Below are positions 1 through 9,004 of a stretch of 35,954 nt of DNA, one piece after another. Made by a program: the position numbers and the translations under genes. The DNA lies in NCBI GenBank assembly GCA_024276705.1, contig JAJRWS010000533.1, forward strand, positions 1-35,954. The letters run 5' to 3'. Position 1 is the stretch's first letter; each line of letters begins with the position of its first letter. This DNA comes from Planctomycetota bacterium. Its GTDB lineage: Bacteria; Planctomycetota; Planctomycetia; Pirellulales; Lacipirellulaceae. The notes beneath the pieces are model-generated. The model saw nothing but the letters and a program-made list of their open reading frames with translations, had not been told where the DNA came from and made no database searches.

Positions 1-90
1 CTCAGCGAAGCGGTACTCGTACTCGACGGCCGTAGGATACTCGCCATGCGACTCGAGTACGAGTACCGCCGCAAGCGGCTGAGTACGAGT
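1..90. repeat. Imperfect palindrome built from GTACTCGTACTCG units
   Basis: Bases 1-25 (CTCAGCGAAGCGG followed by TACTCGTACTCG) read as the reverse complement of bases 54-83 (CGAGTACGAGTACC, then GCCGCAAGCGGCTGAG), with a 5-base difference in the middle. The segment could fold on itself. The right half is also the outer end of the long inverted repeat at 52-187. The unit occurs again at the extreme right end of the window, so it looks like a dispersed, multi-copy extragenic element. Confidence 0.6.
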
Positions 91-187
91 ACGAAGGTGC
101 ATTATCAGAACGCCACGATTTACCGAAGTTTTTTTCTTGAATGTTCCCTACAGAAAACCGGATAGTTATTTATCGGCCAAGCCTTAA
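52..187 (+). repeat. Left arm of 136-bp terminal inverted repeat
   Basis: Read on the plus strand, 52-187 matches the reverse complement of 35819-35954 at 134 of 136 positions by eye. The differences are T/C in TTGAATGTTCC and A/G in CCGGATAGTT. There are no gaps, and a run of seven T is kept. The outer 40 bases are GTACTCG-type palindrome; the inner ~95 bases are unique-looking and end in GGCCAAGCCTTAA. No open frame of useful length lies inside. It could be a multi-copy repeat at which the assembly broke, or the ends of a composite element. Confidence 0.85.
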
Positions 188-381
188 AAGGGAGCGAACG
201 TTTCTCGGAGGCCCACGACCAGGTGGTCAAGGCGTGAGTTGCGCGGTTGGTTGACTATCTGAAGCCCCAGGAGATTCCAGGGAATTCTTGTATCCCGACT
301 AGGTGGAGGATACAATCGGGGGAAATCGTAGCGCGTATGGGGGTATGAATGGGATTCAAATCAATTGGAGAGGACCGGTCA
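188..381. other. Intergenic stretch upstream of the DegT-type gene
   Basis: This stretch holds no recognisable gene. A short frame from about 189 to the TGA ending at 236 reads KGSERFSEAHDQVVKA and could be the 3' tail of a gene cut by the repeat, but nothing identifies it. GGAGAGG at 367-373 is a good ribosome-binding site for the start at 382. Confidence 0.35.
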
Positions 382-1758
382 ATGAATAAGTCAAAGAAGA
401 ACCGTCGCGAGTTTCTGGCTACAGTTGGCACTGCGGGTGCCGCGTCGATCGTCGCGAGATCTGCCGGAGCTGCGGTTGGCCTCGGCGTTGACGGCAAGGA
501 GAAGCTTGCAATCGACGGGGGGACGCCGGTACGGAAGATCCCACTACACTATCAGCCCTACGGCCCCCAGTTCTACAACGAGGTCGAGAAGCGTGAAATC
601 CTCGATGTCCTCAAATCGAGGAAGCCTTTCCGCTGGTGGAAGAACGGATCTAAGGTCCTTCAGTTCGAGGAAGCGTACGCGGCCCACATCGGTGTGAAGC
701 ATGCCCTCGGGGTGACCTCGGGAACGACGGCCCTGTCGGTCGCTTTGGCAGCGTTGGAAATCGGCCCCGGTGACGAGGTCATTCTCCCCGCTTGGACATG
801 GTACGCAGACTTCGATACCGTCGTCCTCGCGGGAGCGCTGCCGGTCTTCGCCGAGATCGATGACTCGCTCAATATCGACCCTGAGGATATCGAGGCGAGA
901 ATCACGCCGCGGACGAAGGCGGTCATAGCCGTCAGCCTTCAGGGATGCCCGGCCGATATGACGCCGATCCTCGAAATCGCGCGGAAGCACAAGCTCCGTG
1001 TCCTGGAGGATTTCTCGCAATGCGTGGGAGGACGCTACCGGGGAAAGTACTTGGGCTCGCTGGGCGACATCGGCATTAGCAGCTTCCAGCAGGGCAAGAC
1101 CATCACGGCGGGAGAGGGCGGCGCCGTGGTCACCAACGACCCGGAGCTCTTCGAGCGAGCCATCCGGGCCCACGACGTCGGCTCGCTTCGCTCGCCTTAT
1201 AAGGAGGAGTTCGACGGCGGTTTGCTGGAGGGCTTCGCTGCGTCCAACTTCCGCATGAGCGAATTCACCGGCGCAATCCTCAAAGCGCAGGAGCAGGACA
1301 TCGAGACCATCTGCAACGCAGTTCGGAGCAACACCAGGAAGGTGCGCGAGGGCATCGCCGACCTGCCCGGACTGAAACTGCGGAAGACGCCGGACCTGGA
1401 GGGCGACATCGGCGTGACCGTCTTCCTGGATCTGGAAACACGCGGGCGACGCGATCGGTTCCTGCGGGCGCTGCGGGCCGAAGGAATTGCCGCCTCGGGC
1501 CCCGGAGGTTCGGTGATTCTGCCGATCGATGGGCGGATCGAAAACAAGTTGGTCGTCCACTCCGATTGGCCCAGCTTCAACACGCCGCAGGGAAAGGCCA
1601 TCCGCTACGGCGCGGACTGCTGCCCAAGAACCATCGACATCATCGACCGTATGGGCGGCGTGATCATGGATCCCAATTTCACTGACGACGACGTGAAGGA
1701 CATCGTTGTGGCTATCCGCAAGGTCTATCATGCTTGCCTTTTCCCAATTCGGTCATGA
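382..1758 (+). CDS. DegT/DnrJ/EryC1/StrS-family PLP aminotransferase with Tat signal
   Basis: A 458-residue fold-type I PLP enzyme of the sugar aminotransferase/AHBA-synthase-like family. The start at 382 is preferred over 349 because GGAGAGG lies 8 bases upstream and the protein then opens with MNKSKKNRREFLATVG, a twin-arginine signal. Visible landmarks: the glycine/threonine turn SGTTALSVALAAL (residues ~113-125), the pyridine-ring aspartate in LEDFSQ (D210), and the Schiff-base lysine K239 in QQGKTITAGEGGAVV. The family normally works in the cytoplasm on nucleotide-linked keto-sugars, so an export signal is notable, although Tat-tagged members are common in planctomycetes. The substrate cannot be told from sequence. 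Its last 47 bases overlap, tail to tail, the end of the CotH gene. No pathway partner lies next to it. Confidence 0.85.
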   Translation: MNKSKKNRREFLATVGTAGAASIVARSAGAAVGLGVDGKEKLAIDGGTPVRKIPLHYQPYGPQFYNEVEKREILDVLKSRKPFRWWKNGSKVLQFEEAYAAHIGVKHALGVTSGTTALSVALAALEIGPGDEVILPAWTWYADFDTVVLAGALPVFAEIDDSLNIDPEDIEARITPRTKAVIAVSLQGCPADMTPILEIARKHKLRVLEDFSQCVGGRYRGKYLGSLGDIGISSFQQGKTITAGEGGAVVTNDPELFERAIRAHDVGSLRSPYKEEFDGGLLEGFAASNFRMSEFTGAILKAQEQDIETICNAVRSNTRKVREGIADLPGLKLRKTPDLEGDIGVTVFLDLETRGRRDRFLRALRAEGIAASGPGGSVILPIDGRIENKLVVHSDWPSFNTPQGKAIRYGADCCPRTIDIIDRMGGVIMDPNFTDDDVKDIVVAIRKVYHACLFPIRS

Positions 1759-4700
1759 TTGCATCCACTGGCTCGGGCAAGTCTCCAGGCCAGCTCCCCA
1801 ATAAACGCTTCTCGACAATCACCTTGCTTTCCAATAGTCGCAGGGGTGCCTCAAACACGGAATCTCGCGCCTCCTGGAAAGCATTTCTACGGTAAGTCTC
1901 CGTCACGGCCCATGACACGGCAGACGGATCCGAGAAACGAGTCGGACGGACCAGGCCCAGCATGGATGCGATGGGTGCATCCTGCCACGCTGGCATCTCT
2001 AGCGGTGCGGACACGACTTCCACACCGGAATAGAACGTGGTGGCAACTTCTGGCGAAGCAGCCGAAGCTTGAATCAGGCCGGTGCCACCAAACTGGCCTT
2101 CCCCGCCGAATTGGCTCTCCCAAATAAGCAGGTCTTCGCCGTCGACATCCGCATCATGGTCGGCATCTCCGTCAGCCTGAGTGGCACTGCTCGATTTTCC
2201 GAAGCCGCGTTGCCATGCCAGAAAATCATTCCCATCAATATCCAGATCTTGATCGAAATCGGCCGTGGGAGCAACGAAGGGAACGAGCCCGGGACTCGGC
2301 GGCGCGGCAATCCAGCTCGAAACAAAACCGCCGTAATCGTGTTCGGAGAGACGATGCAAGGAGTCGCCGCCACCGTCGGCCGACAATGGCCATGGGATCC
2401 CCGTGCCATAACGGACCGCATCGACGAGCACATCTCCGGTTGCCAGTGTGACTGGGTCTTCCGGTTTGAGTAGCTTGACCCGCTCACCAGCATTGTCCAG
2501 CCTGCCCGATGCCGGACCGAACAGACGCGGCCCGCTGCCGATTCCAAAGACATTGCGGAACGATACTTCCTTGGCTGGTTCCAGAACCGGATCGAACGTC
2601 ACCAGGACAATCGCCTCGCCCGCCGCGAGGACCGTGCCGGCCGGGAAGACGAAACCGATGCCATCGGTCGTCAGCTGGCTGATGTCCCGAGTTGCGCTGT
2701 CGACATTGACCAACTCTAAGAATTCGAGCTCCTCCAGAGCGATGTTCCCAACCTCGGCCGGTGGAACGGAGGCCGGATGGTAGTGTACTTCACTGATCAA
2801 GAGGTCATCAAACACGGGCCCGCTATTCGCGTAGCCGAATGTCTGGGCCGTCATGGGAAACAGATCGCTCGCCGGATCCGCATTGGCCCAACGGCCCAAC
2901 GAGACGTCGGTGTCGGTCGCATCGAATTTGACGTGGTCCGCGAAGCGAAGCGGCTTGCCGGTGGTTGGATCGGCCTCGAGCAGCCACAGTTCGTCGCCGA
3001 ACTGGCCATCGAGAGCGAAGCCTAGCTGGGACTCATTAAAAACCGTGTATTGGCCCGGAGCCAAAGTCGTGCCGTCAGGAATCTGAAAGAGAAAAAGATT
3101 AGCATCGGTGTCACTCAGAGTCCATTGGCTCAAGTCGATCGGGCTGTCCGTAATGTTGGTCAGTTCGACCAGGTCCGGAGCAGCACCATCACTGTGGGAT
3201 AGCAATTCGTTGATAAACACGTCGTATACCGGTCCGGTTCCCTGCAGCCCCGGCGAACCGCCATACTCATTGCTGCTTCGCCAATTGGCACTTGTTTGGT
3301 AATCTCTGGCCGTGTCGATCACCTCCAGTGAAGAGCCGGTGCCATCCGCCCGCCCAGGCCAATCGCCCAAATCGTCGTATATAAAATCAATGAATGGCGT
3401 GCCATCCGCCAAGGCGACGACAATCGACTCCCCACCATTGCTCAACTGGCCGCTGGCAAATTCCCCGATCACCGCAGGCCCAGAGCCGTATCGCAATTCG
3501 AACGCCACCCTGTCCCTGACCACCACCACGTGTTGGCCGACCGTAAGCTCCACATCGGGAAAGGCAAAGCTCACCCCATCGATAATTTGCACGCCGGCCA
3601 AATTGATGGTCGCGGTACCCGCGTTCACAAATTCGAGAAACTCGAAATCATCGTTATCGAGCCCCGGAATTACGGCCAGCTCGTCCGAGGTCGGATCGGT
3701 TGGATGGTACATAATCTCCGTCAATCGGAGCGACTCCTCGACCGGATTGGGAAGCGTGGTGGTGACGGTGATCGTGTCGCTGGCAACGAGATCGCCCTGG
3801 AAGTTATAAGCTTCCAGCACGATCGGATTGGCTCCCTCCACCAAGGGAACGGCCACCTGCCACGAATGGTCGTCGGTCCACCTGGCCCCCAGAGGCAGAC
3901 TCGATCCGGCCAAACGGATCTCGCGGACATCGATCCAGCCAGCCCCGGCCAGATCGACCGTGTTGGTGGTCACGCCGAAATCGGCCCCGCCATGGGTGGT
4001 GATCGAAAAGGTGACTTCCGGCATTAACTGACCCAGCACGTAGGCTCGCCGTGCCGTTAAGTAATCGGCGATCTCGGTCGAATTGTCCTCCACCGAGCGC
4101 GTTGCAATATGTTCGATCCAAGGAGCGAGATAGTCGAGATTGTAAGTGGTCGAGATGATGTCGAGCAGATGCCCTTGAAAGAGGCGGCGATTGGAGGGAA
4201 TGTTGATGATTTGGGTCAATTCGGAATTGCCATCTCCATAGATTGACGCACTGGTTGACCGATACCACGAGAAATCGAGGTCCCATGGAAGCGCCAGCAC
4301 CCGATTGTCGGCAGGCCGGACATAAAACTGTAAATTGTGGGCCAGGCCTTGATTGTACGTATCGACCATCCCAACCAACGATTCGAATGCAAACAGGCGC
4401 ATCCACTGGTCGACATCGATCGCCTCTTGGGAAGCGACGTCGAGAGGCCCATCGACGGCACTTCCATCCTGACTAAATGCCTTGGCCATGTTGATGATTC
4501 GCGAGTAGTCGTCTTCATCCCGATTGCTGCGAATCAGATAGTTCCAGCGATAAGCATTTGGATCTTCGCCCATATCGACAATATCGACCGCCAGCACGGG
4601 AAACACACCTTCCCGGGCGTAGCCAGGCGGCAGTTTGAAGTCCTCGAGATCCCCCGACTGGGTCCTGGTGGAATAATAAACTAACTCGAACTTGTATCGA

Positions 4701-7700
4701 GTCCCGTCGCTGCCATTCTCGTACTGCGAATCCAAAAAAACATCGTCGTAGCGAGCCGCCAGCAACTGGCCCGTGCCATTGAGGGCTGCGTTGGGTGCGA
4801 CCACATAGATCGCATCATCCATCATCATCGGAATATCCCCGGCATGATTCGCGATGTGCTTAAGGGTCAGTTCGCGGTGGCTTGCCCCGACTCCCCACAC
4901 TCCTCCTTGCCGGTCGATGGATACAATATCATGCACGCCGAATAAGCGGGAATCAGCCGGAAAACGGAGATTGAAACCGGTCGCACCCGATCCGCGACTA
5001 AACCCGCTCCCTTTCAAGCGCACACCAACGTCGTAATAAACCTGCCGGTCATTGAAGACGATCGTCGCTCCCATTCGATGATTGGTCATCACCCGAATCG
5101 GTTCCAGCATCTGGTTGTAATCATCCCCGGTCATGATGATGCGGAAGGTATGTTGTGGGCCATCGGGAACCGTGTTGTTGTCGACTTGATAAAGGGCGCG
5201 AGAATCTTGGCCCTTGGCGGGAAACTGGGAGTTGGCTCCCATCAAGTCGATCCCTTCAACATAAAACTGGACGACATCCTCTCCATGCTGCCCTGGAATG
5301 GTCGCCTCGTAAGTCCCAGCGGCGGAACCAGCCATCACCATGCTTTGGAACGCTCCTTCATTGACCGAATACCACAGCATGACCGCCGCAACACCATTGT
5401 CGTCCGATGCGTGAACTCGAACGGTGACTGGCTGGCCTTCTTGAGGAACGGCTGGCGCATGGGCAAACTGGTCGTAGGTGGGGCCAATGTTTGCCTCGGA
5501 GGTCGAGTTGATTTCTCCGGGGGTGCCGAGCGTATAGGGATCGGGCGTCTGGAGGACCGTTGTGCGGGCCATCCGGTTGAAATAAAAACGGGTGTGCAAC
5601 TGGGGCGACCCGGAAAGCCAGCGAACCCGCATCGAGACTTCGTATTCCCCTCCATCCACGATCGAAGCGCCGCCGGCGAAAGTCGTTTCGACATGATTGC
5701 TCATATGCTCGGTCCCGCCGGTCGCCAGCAGATGCAATACCTGGTTGGTGGGATTGCCGGGCTCGGTGATCACTCCCGAGAGGCCGTGCTGTCCGTGGTT
5801 ACCGACCAGCCGCCAGGCTGCCGGTTCACTCCCCAACGGGTCACTTTCGAAACTGCCATTTTGAATCCGTTCGATCGCCACCCCATCGGGATCCTCGATG
5901 ACCGAAACGTCGTCGACCAGGATTTCCCCCTCGTCGAGCAAGCCAAATATAAATTCCTGCCACTCTTCGGGATTGTTGCTTCCGGGCGGCTCGCTCGCCC
6001 AACCGCGGTAGGTCACCGTTTGCCAGGGAGCTGACTCCACCACGCTGGCGGCCCATGCTTCTCCCTTGCTGTTGTCCGCCCAGGCATCTCGTAATTCCAG
6101 GCTGGAGCCCCTTCCATCGGGTCGCGACGGCCACCGGCCATCTTCGAAGTAATGGACCTGGTCGGCCCGATTGTCGAAACCATCAACCAGGCGGATCAGA
6201 TCACTCTGATTCGATAGCCGACGCTCCAGGCCACCCAACACGTCGATGCCCGGAACTTGCTGAGAAAAGGTTGCGGCATCGTCGGTCAGCACCAGATAGT
6301 CTCCCGGTGCCATCACTGTGCCACTCGGGAAGACGAAGTCGACACCTCCCTCCACACGCCAGCCCGAAAGATCGACCGGTGACCCGCCCCGATGATAAAG
6401 CTCAATCCACTCGAGGGCGTCTTTCTCGAACGGCACGGCCCCGACCGTTTGGCTCGAGATCAACTCCACGCCGAAGACGATGTCGCTGCTCGTGGTGGTT
6501 GCCTGATGGACTTCCACCGAGAGCCGGTTTGTGCCTTGTACGAGTGCCTCCGAGGATATCTCTATTGGCCCCACGGAAACAGCATTCTCTATCCCCGATG
6601 CCGAAAAGGTCCCCGAGGTCACGGCGCCGGTCGGCATATTGAACCGGCTTATTTCCTTGCCATTGAGATAAAAGATGGCCCCATCGTCGATCCAATGGCG
6701 AAGCTTCAAGTCGAGGTCGGGATTACTCGGATCGCCAGAGAAATCGAAGTCCTTCTCGAAATAATAGGTGACTACCGGCGGATTATTCGTTTGAGGATTG
6801 TCCAGTGTCGTCCCGATCGGCGCGCTCAAAAGTGCGCCCTCGTAAGCCAGAAGGCCAGGACCGGAAAACCAATCGGCCCCATTGACCGGATGCATGATTC
6901 GCTGCCACAACGGGCCCAAATCGTCACCCTCCTGGTTGTAACGCCATGGGTCATCCATCGCCACCAGGACCTCCGCAACCAAGTTCCCCGGCCTGGCAAC
7001 TTTCGGTGGCGCGTGATAGAAAATCTCGTTGATGACAATCTCCTCGTGTAGTGAGAAGAGATTTGTGACTCCCGGCGTGGCTGCCGACGGATAGAGCCAC
7101 CTGTCGCCATGATTGGATGACCTCCCTTGCAGGCGGTCCGTGATCTTCCTGGCATCGAGCACGCGTTGGGTGGCCTGTTCCATGAGGAATACGCGATCCG
7201 CATCCGAAGGCAGCCCATTCAACTCGCTGACGTCGTAGGCAACATAATCGCCAGGTGCCAGCACCTGACTTGGAAGTGGATGGTCGGTCTCCGTCACTCC
7301 GAGAGTACGCAAGAAAAAATCGGATGGGTCAAGTGAAGTCTCTCCTTGATTCACCAACTCGATGAAAAAAGTGCCACTTTCGGCCGAGTCGATTTCACTG
7401 AGGGCCAGCCTCGGTTGCGGATTGGGTGGTGCCGGTGTCTCCACCACAAAGAGCTGGGAGCCGAACCAGACGTCCGTATCACCGTCTCCCTGATGCACCT
7501 CGACCGCAAGAACATTATTGCCCGCCACATTCAAGGCATCCCCCGGCAAGATGATGCGCCCGGTCGCCATCGGACTGACCGTATTGGCTGAAGCGATGGT
7601 TGCATAAGTCGTGAGGCCTGCCGGCATATTCTGTCGGTGGACCTCCGTGCCATTGAGATAGAAAATGGCGCCGTCGTCAAACTGGGCGTCCAGCTCGATG

Positions 7701-8437
7701 GTGTGGCTGGCGGCCGGATCGCCCGAATAGGTGAATTCTTGGCGGAAATAATGTGTGTTGGGGCCCTCATCGACCTGAGTATTTCCCAACAGGGGGACCG
7801 CGCTCGAGTCGAACTGAACGTGCAAACCGGATGGATTATCGCTCGTTCCGCTATTGATTAGATTGAACTCCAGGATATTGATTCCTTGCACCCACCCACT
7901 ATGGATGGTGAAGGGTCCTTGGAACGCCCCGAAACCAGCGAAGCTGATGCCCGTCCTCACCCCATTGAGGAGAACCGAACCGAGCGAATTATCGACGGCC
8001 CCCATGATCGAAAGAGTCGCCGTGGAAATATCGTAATCCGACAGATCAAATTGCGTGCTAAACGAATAGTTTCCTGGCGGAACATTCGTGGAGCCGCTCG
8101 AGACGACGCCCGTCCACTGCGAACTGTTGGTCCCGTCGATCCAAGCGGGATTCGGGGCCATCGTCAGAAGAGGATCTCCCGTATCGGTCTCGAACCAATG
8201 CGGATCGGTGGTCCCCGGCGGTAAGGGAACGCCCGCCTCGGAGACGCCCGTGCTGAAAAGCGTATCGATTACCTCCGCCTCCAAACCACTGCCCGGCTCA
8301 TCCCCCGCATGGAACAAAGCTTGCCCGACTTCCCATGAGGAATCGTCAAAGGTCAGTTCCCGCCAGCTGCTGCCCAGATCAGTTCCACTATCCTCGTAAC
8401 GCCAACTCGAGATCCGCTCGATCGGTTCGGTCGTCAC
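1712..8437 (-). CDS. CotH-kinase/lamin-tail-domain surface protein, large C-terminal piece
   Basis: This 2241-residue frame starts at a GTG, but it continues upstream in the same frame through one TAG (8510-8512) into the piece at 8510-8998, so it is probably most of one ~2427-residue protein. By segments: jelly-roll-like regions (~1-330); lamin-tail domains near 340-450, 470-770, 1560-1690, 1690-1800 and 1830-1960, each marked by motifs such as INEIFYHAP or LTEIMYHPT and GDYLVL; and a CotH-type kinase domain (~1080-1420) with RLKGSGFSRG and the metal-binding-type motif LPWDLDFSW near 1385. Close to the C-terminus is a dockerin-like pair of Asp loops (DQDLDIDGNDF and DADHDADVDGEDL, ~2060-2115). 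CotH proteins phosphorylate secreted proteins; LTD and dockerin parts suggest extracellular assembly. This piece alone has no export signal. Confidence 0.85.
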   Translation of the reverse strand: MTTEPIERISSWRYEDSGTDLGSSWRELTFDDSSWEVGQALFHAGDEPGSGLEAEVIDTLFSTGVSEAGVPLPPGTTDPHWFETDTGDPLLTMAPNPAWIDGTNSSQWTGVVSSGSTNVPPGNYSFSTQFDLSDYDISTATLSIMGAVDNSLGSVLLNGVRTGISFAGFGAFQGPFTIHSGWVQGINILEFNLINSGTSDNPSGLHVQFDSSAVPLLGNTQVDEGPNTHYFRQEFTYSGDPAASHTIELDAQFDDGAIFYLNGTEVHRQNMPAGLTTYATIASANTVSPMATGRIILPGDALNVAGNNVLAVEVHQGDGDTDVWFGSQLFVVETPAPPNPQPRLALSEIDSAESGTFFIELVNQGETSLDPSDFFLRTLGVTETDHPLPSQVLAPGDYVAYDVSELNGLPSDADRVFLMEQATQRVLDARKITDRLQGRSSNHGDRWLYPSAATPGVTNLFSLHEEIVINEIFYHAPPKVARPGNLVAEVLVAMDDPWRYNQEGDDLGPLWQRIMHPVNGADWFSGPGLLAYEGALLSAPIGTTLDNPQTNNPPVVTYYFEKDFDFSGDPSNPDLDLKLRHWIDDGAIFYLNGKEISRFNMPTGAVTSGTFSASGIENAVSVGPIEISSEALVQGTNRLSVEVHQATTTSSDIVFGVELISSQTVGAVPFEKDALEWIELYHRGGSPVDLSGWRVEGGVDFVFPSGTVMAPGDYLVLTDDAATFSQQVPGIDVLGGLERRLSNQSDLIRLVDGFDNRADQVHYFEDGRWPSRPDGRGSSLELRDAWADNSKGEAWAASVVESAPWQTVTYRGWASEPPGSNNPEEWQEFIFGLLDEGEILVDDVSVIEDPDGVAIERIQNGSFESDPLGSEPAAWRLVGNHGQHGLSGVITEPGNPTNQVLHLLATGGTEHMSNHVETTFAGGASIVDGGEYEVSMRVRWLSGSPQLHTRFYFNRMARTTVLQTPDPYTLGTPGEINSTSEANIGPTYDQFAHAPAVPQEGQPVTVRVHASDDNGVAAVMLWYSVNEGAFQSMVMAGSAAGTYEATIPGQHGEDVVQFYVEGIDLMGANSQFPAKGQDSRALYQVDNNTVPDGPQHTFRIIMTGDDYNQMLEPIRVMTNHRMGATIVFNDRQVYYDVGVRLKGSGFSRGSGATGFNLRFPADSRLFGVHDIVSIDRQGGVWGVGASHRELTLKHIANHAGDIPMMMDDAIYVVAPNAALNGTGQLLAARYDDVFLDSQYENGSDGTRYKFELVYYSTRTQSGDLEDFKLPPGYAREGVFPVLAVDIVDMGEDPNAYRWNYLIRSNRDEDDYSRIINMAKAFSQDGSAVDGPLDVASQEAIDVDQWMRLFAFESLVGMVDTYNQGLAHNLQFYVRPADNRVLALPWDLDFSWYRSTSASIYGDGNSELTQIINIPSNRRLFQGHLLDIISTTYNLDYLAPWIEHIATRSVEDNSTEIADYLTARRAYVLGQLMPEVTFSITTHGGADFGVTTNTVDLAGAGWIDVREIRLAGSSLPLGARWTDDHSWQVAVPLVEGANPIVLEAYNFQGDLVASDTITVTTTLPNPVEESLRLTEIMYHPTDPTSDELAVIPGLDNDDFEFLEFVNAGTATINLAGVQIIDGVSFAFPDVELTVGQHVVVVRDRVAFELRYGSGPAVIGEFASGQLSNGGESIVVALADGTPFIDFIYDDLGDWPGRADGTGSSLEVIDTARDYQTSANWRSSNEYGGSPGLQGTGPVYDVFINELLSHSDGAAPDLVELTNITDSPIDLSQWTLSDTDANLFLFQIPDGTTLAPGQYTVFNESQLGFALDGQFGDELWLLEADPTTGKPLRFADHVKFDATDTDVSLGRWANADPASDLFPMTAQTFGYANSGPVFDDLLISEVHYHPASVPPAEVGNIALEELEFLELVNVDSATRDISQLTTDGIGFVFPAGTVLAAGEAIVLVTFDPVLEPAKEVSFRNVFGIGSGPRLFGPASGRLDNAGERVKLLKPEDPVTLATGDVLVDAVRYGTGIPWPLSADGGGDSLHRLSEHDYGGFVSSWIAAPPSPGLVPFVAPTADFDQDLDIDGNDFLAWQRGFGKSSSATQADGDADHDADVDGEDLLIWESQFGGEGQFGGTGLIQASAASPEVATTFYSGVEVVSAPLEMPAWQDAPIASMLGLVRPTRFSDPSAVSWAVTETYRRNAFQEARDSVFEAPLRLLESKVIVEKRLLGSWPGDLPEPVDAIMTELGKGKHDRPCG

Positions 8438-8509
8438 TGGCGTCCGATCAGGGACCGGAAAATTCTCCGTCCCAGGCGTCCCCCCAACTTGAAGGCTAGT
8501 TCGCCAATT

Positions 8510-8512
8510 CTA
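8510..8512 (-). other. In-frame amber (TAG) codon splitting the CotH/LTD gene
   Basis: The minus-strand frame reads ...SSEDT, TAG, NWRTSLQVGG... with no shift of frame, and both flanks belong to one LTD unit. One base change (for example from CAG, TGG or AAG) explains it. Options are a true nonsense mutation, a base-call error, or read-through; the first two are likelier. Confidence 0.85.
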
Positions 8513-8998
8513 GGTATCTTCGGAAGACCACTGCTCATCCAGCTTGGCAAGCGTCGAACCGGAACCATCCGGTCCCACGGGCCATTCGACGCCGTCGTCC
8601 CCTTCGCCTCCATCGTTGTAGTCGAGCCGATCCATCCGCCGGCCGCTGTTATTGACCAGCCGCAGTTCTTCGCCCCCATTGGAAAGTGCCCCCGTGTAGG
8701 GGCCCAAGGCATTCGGAATTCCGCTGGCCGATAATCTGGCCGGGTCAGCCGCAACCAACAGATAGCCGTCAGCCGGCATCACCGTGCCGTCGGGAAATAC
8801 ATAATCGACTCCGCCCTCGATGCTCCACCCGGTCAGATCGACATCGAGCGCTAGCTGGCTGTGAACTTCGATCCACTCCAGCGACTGGTCGGAGTCGGCC
8901 GGATGGTACATCAATTCGTTGAAGACAACCGTGCTGTCAAGTACGATTCGCGGTTCGAGCTGCTCAAACTGCAAATGCCTGAGATGATCGTAAAACAT
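8510..8998 (-). CDS. N-terminal piece of the CotH/LTD protein with LEPR-XLL motif
   Basis: 162 residues. The protein opens MFYDHLRHLQFEQLEPRIVLDS, matching the LEPR-XLL motif found near the N-terminus of giant planctomycete surface proteins. A complete lamin-tail domain follows (VVFNELMYHPADSDQSLEW, then GVDYVFPDGTVMPADGYLLVA). The frame stops at TAG 8510-8512. The next codons in the same frame read NWRTSLQVGGTPGTENFP, the usual end of an LTD unit, and then run into the 1712-8437 frame. The start is 6 bases after the stop of the upstream protease gene, so the two are probably co-transcribed and translationally coupled. Confidence 0.8.
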   Translation of the reverse strand: MFYDHLRHLQFEQLEPRIVLDSTVVFNELMYHPADSDQSLEWIEVHSQLALDVDLTGWSIEGGVDYVFPDGTVMPADGYLLVAADPARLSASGIPNALGPYTGALSNGGEELRLVNNSGRRMDRLDYNDGGEGDDGVEWPVGPDGSGSTLAKLDEQWSSEDT

Positions 8999-9004
8999 GT
9001 TTGA

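Noticed and set aside
544-1731. 395-codon minus-strand frame opposite the DegT gene
   Set aside because: It mirrors the real gene, lacks family motifs and has the composition expected of an antisense frame in GC-rich coding DNA.
5078-6034. 318-codon plus-strand frame inside the CotH/LTD gene
   Set aside because: Antisense to a domain-rich protein; no family features of its own.
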